Part shown: piece after piece, positions 35,421 through 43,723 of the stretch
Numbering within the stretch: position 1 is the stretch's first letter
How the letters are laid out: every line of letters begins with the position of its first letter
Source of the DNA: Bradyrhizobium diazoefficiens USDA 110
GTDB lineage: Bacteria > Pseudomonadota > Alphaproteobacteria > Rhizobiales > Xanthobacteraceae
Reading direction: 5' to 3'
NCBI RefSeq assembly: GCF_000011365.1
Contig: NC_004463.1
Span: 6,558,001 to 6,622,000, forward strand
Length of the DNA: 64,000 nt
The notes under the pieces: generated by a model
What the model was told of the DNA's origin: nothing
Seen by the model: the letters and a program-made list of their open reading frames with translations, nothing else
Databases searched by the model: none
Position numbers and translations under genes: made by a program

Positions 35421-35472
35421 AGGCTCAGCCGTGGGCCGCCCCCGATATCTGGCGTATACGAGGCAGATTGCC

Positions 35473-36522
35473 ATGAAATCCTGGCGTAAAGCCGTCGTCG
35501 GAACGCAGGCGACCGTAGGCGATGCCATTGCCGCGATCGAGAGCGGCAGCATCCAGATCGCGCTGGTGCTCGACGACCAGAACCGCCTGCTCGGCGTGGT
35601 CACCGACGGCGACGTCAGGCGCGGGCTGCTGCGTGGCATTCCGCTCACCGGGCTTGCGACCGACATCATGAACCGCGTCCCGGTGTCGGCGCCTGCAACG
35701 CTGTCGCGCGACGACCGCCTGCATCTGATGCGGCAGAAGTCGATCAAGCAGCTCCCGCTTGTCGACGAGGGCGGCCATCTGGTCGTGGTCGAGACGCTCG
35801 ATGAGCTGCTCGAACCGCGCCATTATGCAAATCCCGTATTGATCATGGCGGGCGGCCTCGGCGAGCGCCTCGGCGCGCTGACGCGCGACGTCCCGAAGCC
35901 CATGCTCAATGTCGGCGGCCGACCGCTGCTCGAGACGATCGTCCGCAACGTGGTGCAGCAGGGTTTTCGCAACATCTACATCTCGGTCAACTACAAGGCC
36001 GAGACGATCAAGGACTACTTCGCCGACGGCGCCGCCTTCGGCGCCAATATCCAGTACGTGCACGAGACCGAGCGCCTGGGCACCGCCGGTGCGCTCGGAC
36101 TCTTCCCGGCGCCGCCGGATCTGCCGATGATCGTCACCAACGGCGACATCCTCACCACGATCAACTACGGAGCGCTTCTCGACTTCCACAATGGAACGCC
36201 GGCGGAAGCGACGATGGCCGTTCGCGAGCACAAGGTACACGTCCCGTATGGTGTGGTTTCGACCTCGGACGGCTTTCTCCAGGCCATTCGCGAGAAGCCG
36301 ACCGAGAGCTGGTTCGTCAGCGCCGGCATTTATGTGATTGGAAGCTCCGTCTTCGGCCATGTCGCGCCCGGTGTCAGCATCGACATGCCGACCGTGCTGG
36401 AGCGCGTGATCGCCGGCAAGGGACGTGTCGCCGTCTATCCGATCCGGGAATACTGGCTCGACATCGGCCGCCTTGAGGATTTCGAGCAGGCGCATGCGGA
36501 GTTTCACGAGGTCTTCCCGTGA
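35473..36522 (+). CDS. ptmE: CBS-domain sugar-1-phosphate guanylyltransferase, PtmE-like
   Basis: This 349-residue protein starts at ATG 35473, before a tandem CBS module (about 8-115, with [13 protein letters not shown] at 41-53). A nucleotidyltransferase domain follows from 120, with [10 protein letters not shown] at 125-134, DVPKPM at 139-144 and [11 protein letters not shown] as the metal site. In Campylobacter jejuni PtmE has this same CBS plus NTP-transferase arrangement and makes GDP-GlcNAc for legionaminic acid. The location inside a leg module supports that assignment here. The CBS module resembles the one on the kinase at 9867. The stop overlaps the next start (GTGA). Confidence 0.88.
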   Translation: MKSWRKAVVGTQATVGDAIAAIESGSIQIALVLDDQNRLLGVVTDGDVRRGLLRGIPLTGLATDIMNRVPVSAPATLSRDDRLHLMRQKSIKQLPLVDEGGHLVVVETLDELLEPRHYANPVLIMAGGLGERLGALTRDVPKPMLNVGGRPLLETIVRNVVQQGFRNIYISVNYKAETIKDYFADGAAFGANIQYVHETERLGTAGALGLFPAPPDLPMIVTNGDILTTINYGALLDFHNGTPAEATMAVREHKVHVPYGVVSTSDGFLQAIREKPTESWFVSAGIYVIGSSVFGHVAPGVSIDMPTVLERVIAGKGRVAVYPIREYWLDIGRLEDFEQAHAEFHEVFP

Positions 36523-37427
36523 CCTCGACAACCGCCGTCGTGATCGGCCTCGGCTCGATCGGCACAAGGCATGCGCGGATCCTGCGCGAGCTTGGCCTTC
36601 AGGTCGCGACGGTGAGCCGCCGTGACGGCGGCGACTACGGGTCGATCGCGCAGGCTGTCGCGGGCGCACGTCCGGACTACGCAGTGATCGCCACCGAGAC
36701 CGCACGCCATGCCGACGACCTGCAGGAACTCGCGCAGGCCGGCTTCCGCGGCGCGGTGCTGGTCGAGAAGCCTCTGTTCGCAATACCGGCGGCTCCGCCG
36801 AAATATCCGTTCGCCCATGTCAGCGTCGGATACAATCTTCGCTTCCATCCGGTCATGACGGCTCTCGTCGAAAGATTGCGCGGGCGCGATGTGATCACGG
36901 TCGCCGCCTATGTCGGCCAGGACATCAGGGACTGGCGGCCCGGCCGCGACCATCGCACGACCGCATCCGCAACGGTTGACGCCGGCGGCGGCGTCCTGAG
37001 GGATCTCAGCCACGAGCTGGATTATCTCCTGTGGCTGTTCGGGCCGTGGCATCGTGTCGCGGCCCTCGGCGGCGCGTCCGGCGCACGCGACATCGACGTC
37101 GATGATCACCTCGACCTGCTGCTCGATATGCAGCGGGCGCCGTCGGTCCACGTGCACATGGACTATCTCGACCGCCAGGGCATCCGCCGCATTCGCGTCA
37201 ATGTCGACGACGACACCATCGAGGCCGATCTCGTCGGCAGCCGCCTCATCATCAACGGCAAGGCGACGGACTTTGCCAGCGAGCGCGACCAGAGCTACCG
37301 CGACATGCATGTCGCGGCGATGCGGGGCGCGAGCCCGGTCTGCTCCCTGCCCGAGGCACTCGGCGTCGTGCATCTGATCGACGCCAGCGAACGCGCGCTG
37401 CGCACCAAGACCTGGATATCGCCATGA
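36519..37427 (+). CDS. Gfo/Idh/MocA-family oxidoreductase in the legionaminic module
   Basis: This 302-residue protein starts at GTG 36519. The Rossmann motif VIGLGSIGTRHARIL, the EKP segment (VLVEKPLFA) and the C-terminal VGYNLRFHP and GGVLRDLSHELDYL stretches are standard for this family; the histidine of the last is the likely catalytic residue. Similar oxidoreductases sit beside ptmE and legF in other legionaminic loci. The reaction is unknown but probably concerns supply or modification of the amino sugar precursor. It overlaps ptmE and legF by 4 bases each, so it is an integral operon member. Confidence 0.84.
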   Translation: MTSTTAVVIGLGSIGTRHARILRELGLQVATVSRRDGGDYGSIAQAVAGARPDYAVIATETARHADDLQELAQAGFRGAVLVEKPLFAIPAAPPKYPFAHVSVGYNLRFHPVMTALVERLRGRDVITVAAYVGQDIRDWRPGRDHRTTASATVDAGGGVLRDLSHELDYLLWLFGPWHRVAALGGASGARDIDVDDHLDLLLDMQRAPSVHVHMDYLDRQGIRRIRVNVDDDTIEADLVGSRLIINGKATDFASERDQSYRDMHVAAMRGASPVCSLPEALGVVHLIDASERALRTKTWISP

Positions 37428-38125
37428 GTCTGCTCTGCACGATCTGCGCGCGGGGTGGCTCGAAAGGGGTCGTCGGCAAGAATGCGCGCGATCTCCTGGG
37501 CAAGCCCGTGCTCGCGTGGAGCATCGAGCAGGCGCGCGAGACCGGCCTGTTCGACGCGATCGCCTTCAGCAGCGATTCAGACGCGTTGCTCGAGGCGGCA
37601 CTGAAGGCCGGCGCAGACATTGCGGTCAGGCGTCCGGACGAGATGGCGACCGATACCGCGCCGAAGCTGCCGGCGATCCGCCATTGCCTCGAGCAGGCCA
37701 TCGCACAAACGGGCAGGACGCCGGAGGTCTTCGTCGATCTCGACGTCACCTCGCCGCTCAGGCTTGCCTCCGACATCACCGGTGCGGTGGATCTGCTGCG
37801 TCAGTCCGGCGCACCCAACGTCATCACCGGCGCGCCGGCCCGCCGCTCGCCCTATTTCAACCTGGTCGAGCAGCGCACCGACGGCAGCGTCGGTCTTTCC
37901 AAATCTGCCGATCCTCCGATCACGCGCCGGCAGGATGCGCCGCGCTGCTTCGACATGAACGCGTCGATCTATGTCTGGCGCGTCGCGTCATTCCTGGAGC
38001 GGCCCGCGGTCTTCTATCCCGACACGCGTCTGTTCGAGATGCCGGAAGAGCGCTCGATCGACATCGATTCCGATCTCGATTTCGCGCTGGTGGAACTGTT
38101 GCTGCGCCAACGAATGCAGGCCTGA
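37424..38125 (+). CDS. legF: CMP-legionaminate cytidylyltransferase, LegF-like
   Basis: This 233-residue cytidylyltransferase has the signature ICARGGSKGVVGKNARDLLG near the N-terminus (from residue 6), DLDVTSPLRLASDI at the substrate site, and DMNASIYVWR near residue 180. It should activate the LegI product as CMP-N,N'-diacetyllegionaminic acid, the donor for the surface-glycan transferases downstream. It differs from the cytidylyltransferase at 13185 throughout, in keeping with two separate ulosonic acids. It overlaps the oxidoreductase gene by 4 bases and is followed after 13 bases by an SDR gene. Confidence 0.9.
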   Translation: MSLLCTICARGGSKGVVGKNARDLLGKPVLAWSIEQARETGLFDAIAFSSDSDALLEAALKAGADIAVRRPDEMATDTAPKLPAIRHCLEQAIAQTGRTPEVFVDLDVTSPLRLASDITGAVDLLRQSGAPNVITGAPARRSPYFNLVEQRTDGSVGLSKSADPPITRRQDAPRCFDMNASIYVWRVASFLERPAVFYPDTRLFEMPEERSIDIDSDLDFALVELLLRQRMQA

Positions 38126-38138
38126 GGAGGCCCAAGCG

Positions 38139-38960
38139 ATGACAACGAGCTTCAAGGCTCTGTTCGATCTGACCGGCCGCACGGCCGTCATCACCGGCGG
38201 ATGCGGCATCCTCGGACGCCGCTTTGCCGAAGGCCTTGCCGAGTTCGGCGCCAATGTGGCGATCGTCGATCTCGATCAGTCCGCGACCGATGCGGCGGCC
38301 GCCGACCTCACCTCACGCCACGCCGTCCGCGCCAGAGGCTATGGCTGCGACATCACCGAGCCCAGCTCCGTCCGCAACACGGCCGACAAGATCGAGGCCG
38401 ACCTCGGACCGGCCTCGATCCTGCTCAACAACGCCGCCAGCAAGACCCGCGATGTCGACGCCTTCTTCGCGCCCGTCGAGAAATTTTCCCTGGACACCTG
38501 GCGGGAGATCATGGCGGTCAATCTCGACGGCATGTTCAACGTCGCGCAGGTGTTCGGCGGCCGAATGGCCGAGCACGGCTATGGCGCCATCGTGCAGACC
38601 GCCTCGATCTACGGACTCCTGGCCCCGGACCAGCGCATCTACGAAGGCTCCGAATATCTCGGCCGTGCCATCAACACGCCAGCGGTCTACACCGCATCCA
38701 AGGCCGGCGTCATCGGCCTGACCAAGCACCTTGCGACCTACTGGGCGGCGAAAGGCGTTCGCGTCAATACGCTCACCCCGGGCGGCGTCGAGAGCGGACA
38801 GAACGAAACCTTCAAGCAGCGCTATGGTGCTCGTATTCCGCTCGGCCGGATGGCCCGTGCTGACGAGATGGTGGGGACGATGCTCTTCCTGGTGTCGGAT
38901 GCGGCGTCCTACGTGACCGGCCAGAACATCGCCGTCGACGGCGGCTTGAGCGCCTGGTAG
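38139..38960 (+). CDS. PtmA-like short-chain dehydrogenase
   Basis: This 273-residue SDR starts at ATG 38139 with GAGGAGG 8 bases upstream; a longer in-frame form would lie inside legF. Motifs: TGGCGILG at the cofactor site, NNAASKTRD, the catalytic serine in QTASIYGLLAPDQ, a 20-residue insertion and Y-T-A-S-K. It ends TGQNIAVDGGLSAW. It is the closest relative in this window of the SDR at 16249-17088, sharing the insertion before the tyrosine and LTKxLATYWA. PtmA of Campylobacter is required for legionaminic-type sugars; its exact step is not well settled, to my knowledge. Confidence 0.84.
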   Translation: MTTSFKALFDLTGRTAVITGGCGILGRRFAEGLAEFGANVAIVDLDQSATDAAAADLTSRHAVRARGYGCDITEPSSVRNTADKIEADLGPASILLNNAASKTRDVDAFFAPVEKFSLDTWREIMAVNLDGMFNVAQVFGGRMAEHGYGAIVQTASIYGLLAPDQRIYEGSEYLGRAINTPAVYTASKAGVIGLTKHLATYWAAKGVRVNTLTPGGVESGQNETFKQRYGARIPLGRMARADEMVGTMLFLVSDAASYVTGQNIAVDGGLSAW

Positions 38961-38970
38961 CAAAATACCA

Positions 38971-40494
38971 ATGATCAAGCGCCTGGTCCAGAATACGGTG
39001 ATTTCGGCGCTGGCCTTCGGCGTGGCCGCGTTGCTGGGCCTTCTGGTTATCCCGCTGATCATCCGGACCTGGGGCGTGACCGAGTTCGGCCTCATCGTCA
39101 TCTCGCGGCTGCTCCTGCCCGGCGGCATGATGGCGGTGCTGGACCTTGGTCTGTCCGAGGTCGCCACCCAGGTCGTCGCGCGCGCGCGCGAACACCGCAA
39201 CTGGACGCAGGCGAGCCACCAGATCACCTTTCTGGGGACCGTCTCCATCGCCCTCGCCTTGATCCTGAGCGCCGTCATCTGGCTCACGACGCCACTGCTC
39301 GTGAGTGCGATGAAGGTCGACGCCGCGCATCTGGAGACGTTCACGCGGATCATGCACTACACGGCGCTCGCGAATCTGCTCTTCGTTCCGGCGCTGGTGT
39401 GGGAAGGCACCGTCAAAGGCTTCGAGCGCTACAACCTGCTCCGCGTGGCGGAAGTCACGTCAACGGCGGCCTATGTCGGCCTGACGTTCGCGGCATCGTG
39501 GAGCGCCGCAGGCTTCGAAATCGTCGCCTACGTCTATCTCGGCACGCTTGCGGCCCGCGCGGTCGCCATCGGGATCGCCGCGTTTGTCGGTCTGCGGCAC
39601 AAGCACGTGCGATTGCTGCCGTGGACCCCTGATGTCCGGCGGGATCTCCTGCATCGCTGCCTGCTGCTCTTGCAGGGCAAGCTGATGGGCGGCATTTCCG
39701 GGCCGCTTCAACCGTTTCTGATCGGACTGCTGTTCGGACCCAAGGCCGTCGGCACCTACGACGCGCTGGTGCGATTGTCGCGCGTTTCCAAGGTCGTGGT
39801 CAGCCTGCTGACATCCGCCCTGCTTCCTGTCGCCAGCCGCCTCGATGAGCGCGGCAGCACAACCTCGTTCCAGCGCCTCGGCGACCTCGGCCTCATCATG
39901 ATGCCGATGTTTGTGGTGCCGCCGCTTGCGGCAACTGCGATCCTTTCGCCCGAGATCATGAACATCTGGATCGGTCCTCTTCTTGCGCCCTATGCGCTCT
40001 GGATGGGCCTGAGCTTCCTGGTTCCGATCTGCGCGCAATATGTGGCGATCGGCAGCTTGATCTTCCTGACGCGGCCCGAGGTGCAGGCCCGGCTCAACAC
40101 ACTGATGGCGATTCAACTGCTGATCTGGGCGCTCGTCTCCGCCGCGACATTGCATCTGTTCGCAGAACGCGCCCTGATTCTCGGCCAGGTCATTGGCAGT
40201 ATTGCTGTCTTGCCCTGGCAGGTCGGAGAGTTGCGCAGCGCACTCGATCTCGACCGCAATCGCTTCGCGAGGGCGATCGGAACCCAGCTCGCAATCCTGA
40301 TCCTGGCAAGCATTTTTCTAGGAACAATTGCAGGTTACATTCGGTTCGACAGCGTGCTAAAGCTCGCGCTCAGTTCCATGGTTTTCTGTCTGATCACCTG
40401 GGTGCTTCAATACTTTATGGTGCTCGAGAAGCGGCACCGGACTGTATTCCCCGCGGTCGGACAACTGATGGGACTGACATCCAAAAGCAGTTGA
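38971..40494 (+). CDS. Wzx-like O-unit flippase (MOP superfamily)
   Basis: This 507-residue inner-membrane protein has about 12-14 transmembrane helices. It has the polysaccharide-export arrangement of MOP flippases: an N-terminal QNTVISALAFGVAALLGLLV segment and the GLSEVATQVVARARE loop. It would move undecaprenyl-linked repeat units across the inner membrane. It follows the legionaminic genes after 10 bases and abuts the next gene (the ATG comes directly after its TGA), so it belongs to the same operon. A second, distinct flippase is encoded at 54177-55739. Confidence 0.86.
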   Translation: MIKRLVQNTVISALAFGVAALLGLLVIPLIIRTWGVTEFGLIVISRLLLPGGMMAVLDLGLSEVATQVVARAREHRNWTQASHQITFLGTVSIALALILSAVIWLTTPLLVSAMKVDAAHLETFTRIMHYTALANLLFVPALVWEGTVKGFERYNLLRVAEVTSTAAYVGLTFAASWSAAGFEIVAYVYLGTLAARAVAIGIAAFVGLRHKHVRLLPWTPDVRRDLLHRCLLLLQGKLMGGISGPLQPFLIGLLFGPKAVGTYDALVRLSRVSKVVVSLLTSALLPVASRLDERGSTTSFQRLGDLGLIMMPMFVVPPLAATAILSPEIMNIWIGPLLAPYALWMGLSFLVPICAQYVAIGSLIFLTRPEVQARLNTLMAIQLLIWALVSAATLHLFAERALILGQVIGSIAVLPWQVGELRSALDLDRNRFARAIGTQLAILILASIFLGTIAGYIRFDSVLKLALSSMVFCLITWVLQYFMVLEKRHRTVFPAVGQLMGLTSKSS

Positions 40495-41379
40495 ATGAAC
40501 ATCCACGCGACAGACACGAAAGCCGTCACAGATTTCGCTCCGGCATCGTTGTCGGACAAGGCAACGGCGTATGCGCTCGATGCGGCAAGGAGCATCGGCC
40601 GCCTCGCAATGCGCCGTGTGCGCACTGCTGACGTCGTCGATTCCGAATACAACCTGACGCACTGGCAGCGAATGCTCTCGGAAAAGCCCTGGACGAAGGC
40701 CGCAAGCATCGGCGAATTCCTGGTCCCGAAGAATTCCGCGCAAGAACTTCGCAAGGTCGACAATCGGATCTGCAGGGTCCCGGCGGACGACTATTACAGC
40801 TATCGCGCCAGGGCCCTCGGCGAACTGCTGGCGCGCCACACGGGCGGCGCCACAGAGATCGTCGAGCTCGGCACAGGCTGCGGCGTCAACCTGCTGTCGC
40901 TTCACCTCAATCATCCTGACTGGAAGCTGCGCGGCTTCGACATCGCGCCGAACGGGATCGCCGCGGGGCGCGAGATCGCCGCGCACTTCGGCCTGTCCGA
41001 CCGGATCTCGCTCGACAGGATCGACCTGACCGACGGCAACGACCCGAGCTATTCCTCAGTCAGGGACCAGATCGTCTTCACCTATTTCTGCATCGAGCAG
41101 ATTCCCTACGACGTGCGAAAGGTGGTGGACAACATCATCGCGGCGAAGCCTAAGCGCGTCATCAACATCGAGCCGACGACGGAGCTGCTGAACCTCGCAA
41201 ATCCGCGCGATATCGTCAGCTTCCTCTACATCCGCTCGGTCGACTACCAGACGCAGCTCTTCTCGACCCTCGACGATTACGAACGGCAGGGCCGCGTCCG
41301 CATCCTGGCGCGAGAACGGATGCCGTTCGCGCCGACGATTCACAATGATGGTTTTTTGTATTGCTGGGAGCCCTCATGA
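40495..41379 (+). CDS. class I SAM-dependent methyltransferase
   Basis: This 294-residue protein has SAM motif I as IVELGTGCGVNLLSL (about 122-136), motif II as LRGFDIAPNGIAAG, and YFCIEQIPY at the motif IV position. About 90 residues precede motif I and hold no recognisable domain (YYSYRARALGELL is the last part). It begins directly after the flippase stop and overlaps the next gene by 4 bases. In this context it probably methylates a hydroxyl or carboxyl group of the surface glycan, for instance as a capping step, but the target is not visible in the sequence. Confidence 0.8.
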   Translation: MNIHATDTKAVTDFAPASLSDKATAYALDAARSIGRLAMRRVRTADVVDSEYNLTHWQRMLSEKPWTKAASIGEFLVPKNSAQELRKVDNRICRVPADDYYSYRARALGELLARHTGGATEIVELGTGCGVNLLSLHLNHPDWKLRGFDIAPNGIAAGREIAAHFGLSDRISLDRIDLTDGNDPSYSSVRDQIVFTYFCIEQIPYDVRKVVDNIIAAKPKRVINIEPTTELLNLANPRDIVSFLYIRSVDYQTQLFSTLDDYERQGRVRILARERMPFAPTIHNDGFLYCWEPS

Positions 41380-42308
41380 CGGCCATCGACGCGACGACAG
41401 ATCGTCCTGCCCCAAAAAAACCGAAGATCAGCCAGTTCCGCCGACTGCTGTGGCACGTCAACCGCACCGATCTCGGATGGGTCGTCAAGGCGGCCCTGAC
41501 CAGCCTGCAACTGCCGGCACGCGCCAAACGTGTCGAGCTGCTGAAGCAGCTTCCCGCGAAGCCCGAATGGGCCGAGGCGAGCTGCAAGCTCGATAGAGAC
41601 GGTTATGTCGACGTGTCCGCGCTGGTCGATCGCAGCCTGGCGGAAGCCGTCGCCTCGTTCGCCGACGGCAAGGTGAACCGCCTCAACGAGCTGGTCGGCC
41701 GGCAGAAGGAAGGGCACAAATCCTTCTGGGTCAGCCTGCTGGACGAGGACCTCGTCAACGGCGCGTTTGCGACCGACCATCCCTTCGTGCGCAACGCGCT
41801 GCAGCCGGCTGCGCTGCGCATCATCGGCGACTTCATGCACGACTTGCCGCAATTATCTGATGTGGTGCTGACGCTGTCCCAGCCGACCCCGAACCAGGCG
41901 CTGAGCTATTCCCAGCTCTGGCATCTCGATCATGACGACAAGCGCGTCTGCAAGCTCTTCATCTATCTGACCGACGTGAGAGATACTGCCGACGGCCCGT
42001 TCACCTTCATTCCGGCGGGGCCCTCGAAGGCCTTCCGCAACACGCTGAAGAGCCACATGAGCGACGCGCAGGTGTTCGCCAAGACCGGCCCCGATGCGGT
42101 CAAGGAGATGATCGCGCCCCGCCTGTCGTGCTTCATCGTCAACACCGCCCGCTGCCTGCACATGGGAAGCCGGATCCAGTCCGATCACAGCCGCCTGCTC
42201 TACACGGCAACCTACATCCAGCAGCCGCGCATCTATCCCGAACCGCCGGCGCGCTTCCGCGCGGTCGGCGCCCTGACCGACCTCGAGCGCACCGTGATGC
42301 GGCTCTGA
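41376..42308 (+). CDS. phytanoyl-CoA dioxygenase-like 2-oxoglutarate/Fe(II) oxygenase
   Basis: This 310-residue protein starts at ATG 41376 (ATGA overlap). The iron facial triad is visible as WHLDHDD (H-x-D) and the distal histidine in RCLHMGSR, with an arginine a little later (SRLLYTATYI) for 2-oxoglutarate. The double-stranded beta-helix core lies roughly at 170-295; the N-terminal 150 residues are alpha-rich. Such enzymes hydroxylate or otherwise oxidise small molecules. Within a glycan operon it may hydroxylate a sugar or a lipid-linked intermediate, which would be unusual. Substrate unknown. Confidence 0.78.
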   Translation: MTAIDATTDRPAPKKPKISQFRRLLWHVNRTDLGWVVKAALTSLQLPARAKRVELLKQLPAKPEWAEASCKLDRDGYVDVSALVDRSLAEAVASFADGKVNRLNELVGRQKEGHKSFWVSLLDEDLVNGAFATDHPFVRNALQPAALRIIGDFMHDLPQLSDVVLTLSQPTPNQALSYSQLWHLDHDDKRVCKLFIYLTDVRDTADGPFTFIPAGPSKAFRNTLKSHMSDAQVFAKTGPDAVKEMIAPRLSCFIVNTARCLHMGSRIQSDHSRLLYTATYIQQPRIYPEPPARFRAVGALTDLERTVMRL

Positions 42309-42331
42309 CGGACCTGCCGGGAGCTCATATC

Positions 42332-43720
42332 TTGCGCATAGGCCTGGTGGTCGATCACCCCAAGCGTGACCTGCCTGGGGCAGTCATGCTCGGTTATCAG
42401 CTCGCGCGGCGCGGCGTCTCTGTCGCGCTAGTACCGATGTATGAGCAGGCCGTCGATGTCCCGCGGCTCGGGCTCGATGCGCTGGTCGTCAACTATGCGC
42501 GGCCGGTCAATCTCGACCTGATGCGCAGCTTCGCCAAGGCGGGCCTTGCGCTTTACGTCCTCGACACCGAAGGCGGCGTGCTCGCCGAGAAGGGCGGCAA
42601 CTCGCCGCCGGCCATGGCCGCGCACGTCAAGGGCAGCGGCTACGCCGACATCCTGGCCGGCTACTTCTTCTGGGGCAACCGCCTCCACGACGCCTTCCTG
42701 ACGGCGGGAACCATGAAGCCGGAGCAGTTGCACCTCACCGGATGTCCGCGCTTCGATTTTGCGGCGCCGCGCTGGCGCGCGCTGCTTGACGGCGAGCCGC
42801 GCGGCTATCTGCTCGTCAACGCCAACTTTCCGCTGGTCAATTCACGCTTCACCGGCAAGCCGGGCGGCGAGCGCGAGGCGATGGTGCGGGCCGGCTGGGA
42901 TGGTGCCTATGTCGACCGCTTCATCGCGGACTTGAAGCAAGTGTTCGCGAACTACCTCGCCGAGATCGACCGGCTCGCCGCGGCGCGGCCCGACCGCACC
43001 ATTCTCGTGCGTCCGCATCCATTCGAGAGCGAGGATGTCTATCGCAACGCGCTCGCGCGCCACGCCAACGTCGTGATCGACGGCACCGGCAGCGTGCTCG
43101 ACCGCATCCGCAATGCGGCCGCGGTCGTTCACCTCAACTGCGGCACGGCCGTCGAATCTGTCCTGCTCGGAAAGCTGCCGCTCCAGCTCGAATATCTGAA
43201 CACGCCGACCACCGCCGGCCACGCCGCGCTGCCCGCGCGCGTGAGCCGCTCGGTCAATTCGTTCGACGAGCTGCTTGGCGCGATCGACCACATCGAGCGC
43301 GAGACCGAGACCTTCGATTTCGCGCGCGTTCACGCTGCCGATATCGAGGCCTTCTTTCATCTCAACGACGGACAAGCCGCCGAACGGGTCGCCGATGTCC
43401 TGACTGACGCAAACAGTTCGCGCCGACCTTACGTCTCGTTGCTGGCGACCGTGAAGGGCACGCGTGACAAGCCGAGCATCGGCCAAATCGTCAAGGGAGC
43501 CGCCAGCGCCGTGCTCGGATCGGCCGTCACGGAGCGGCTGCGCAGCCGGTTCAACCCGGCCCGGCGCGACAAGCGGATCGAGCCGGTCTTCGTCAGGACG
43601 CTGCTGCAGCGGATCGCGGCCCACGATCACGCGAGCCCGGCGCAATTTACCGCAACGCGCGCGCACTGCGCGACGACAGGCTTGCCGCTCGCGAGCATTG
43701 CCATCGAACCCGCCCGATAG
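42332..43720 (+). CDS. surface carbohydrate biosynthesis protein (GT-B-like)
   Basis: This 462-residue protein starts at a TTG codon (42332), supported by GGGAG 8 bases upstream and by the immediate start of the conserved strand LRIGLVVDHPKRDLPG. The fold looks like GT-B: LTGCPRFDF at the domain junction, then RPHPFES and HLNCGTAVESVLLGK in the C-terminal half, as in CDP-glycerol transferases and the surface carbohydrate biosynthesis family found with nonulosonic acid genes. It may transfer a CMP-activated ulosonic acid. The last 80 residues are an extra tail. The next gene starts 3 bases after its stop. Confidence 0.78.
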   Translation: MRIGLVVDHPKRDLPGAVMLGYQLARRGVSVALVPMYEQAVDVPRLGLDALVVNYARPVNLDLMRSFAKAGLALYVLDTEGGVLAEKGGNSPPAMAAHVKGSGYADILAGYFFWGNRLHDAFLTAGTMKPEQLHLTGCPRFDFAAPRWRALLDGEPRGYLLVNANFPLVNSRFTGKPGGEREAMVRAGWDGAYVDRFIADLKQVFANYLAEIDRLAAARPDRTILVRPHPFESEDVYRNALARHANVVIDGTGSVLDRIRNAAAVVHLNCGTAVESVLLGKLPLQLEYLNTPTTAGHAALPARVSRSVNSFDELLGAIDHIERETETFDFARVHAADIEAFFHLNDGQAAERVADVLTDANSSRRPYVSLLATVKGTRDKPSIGQIVKGAASAVLGSAVTERLRSRFNPARRDKRIEPVFVRTLLQRIAAHDHASPAQFTATRAHCATTGLPLASIAIEPAR

Positions 43721-43723
43721 ACC

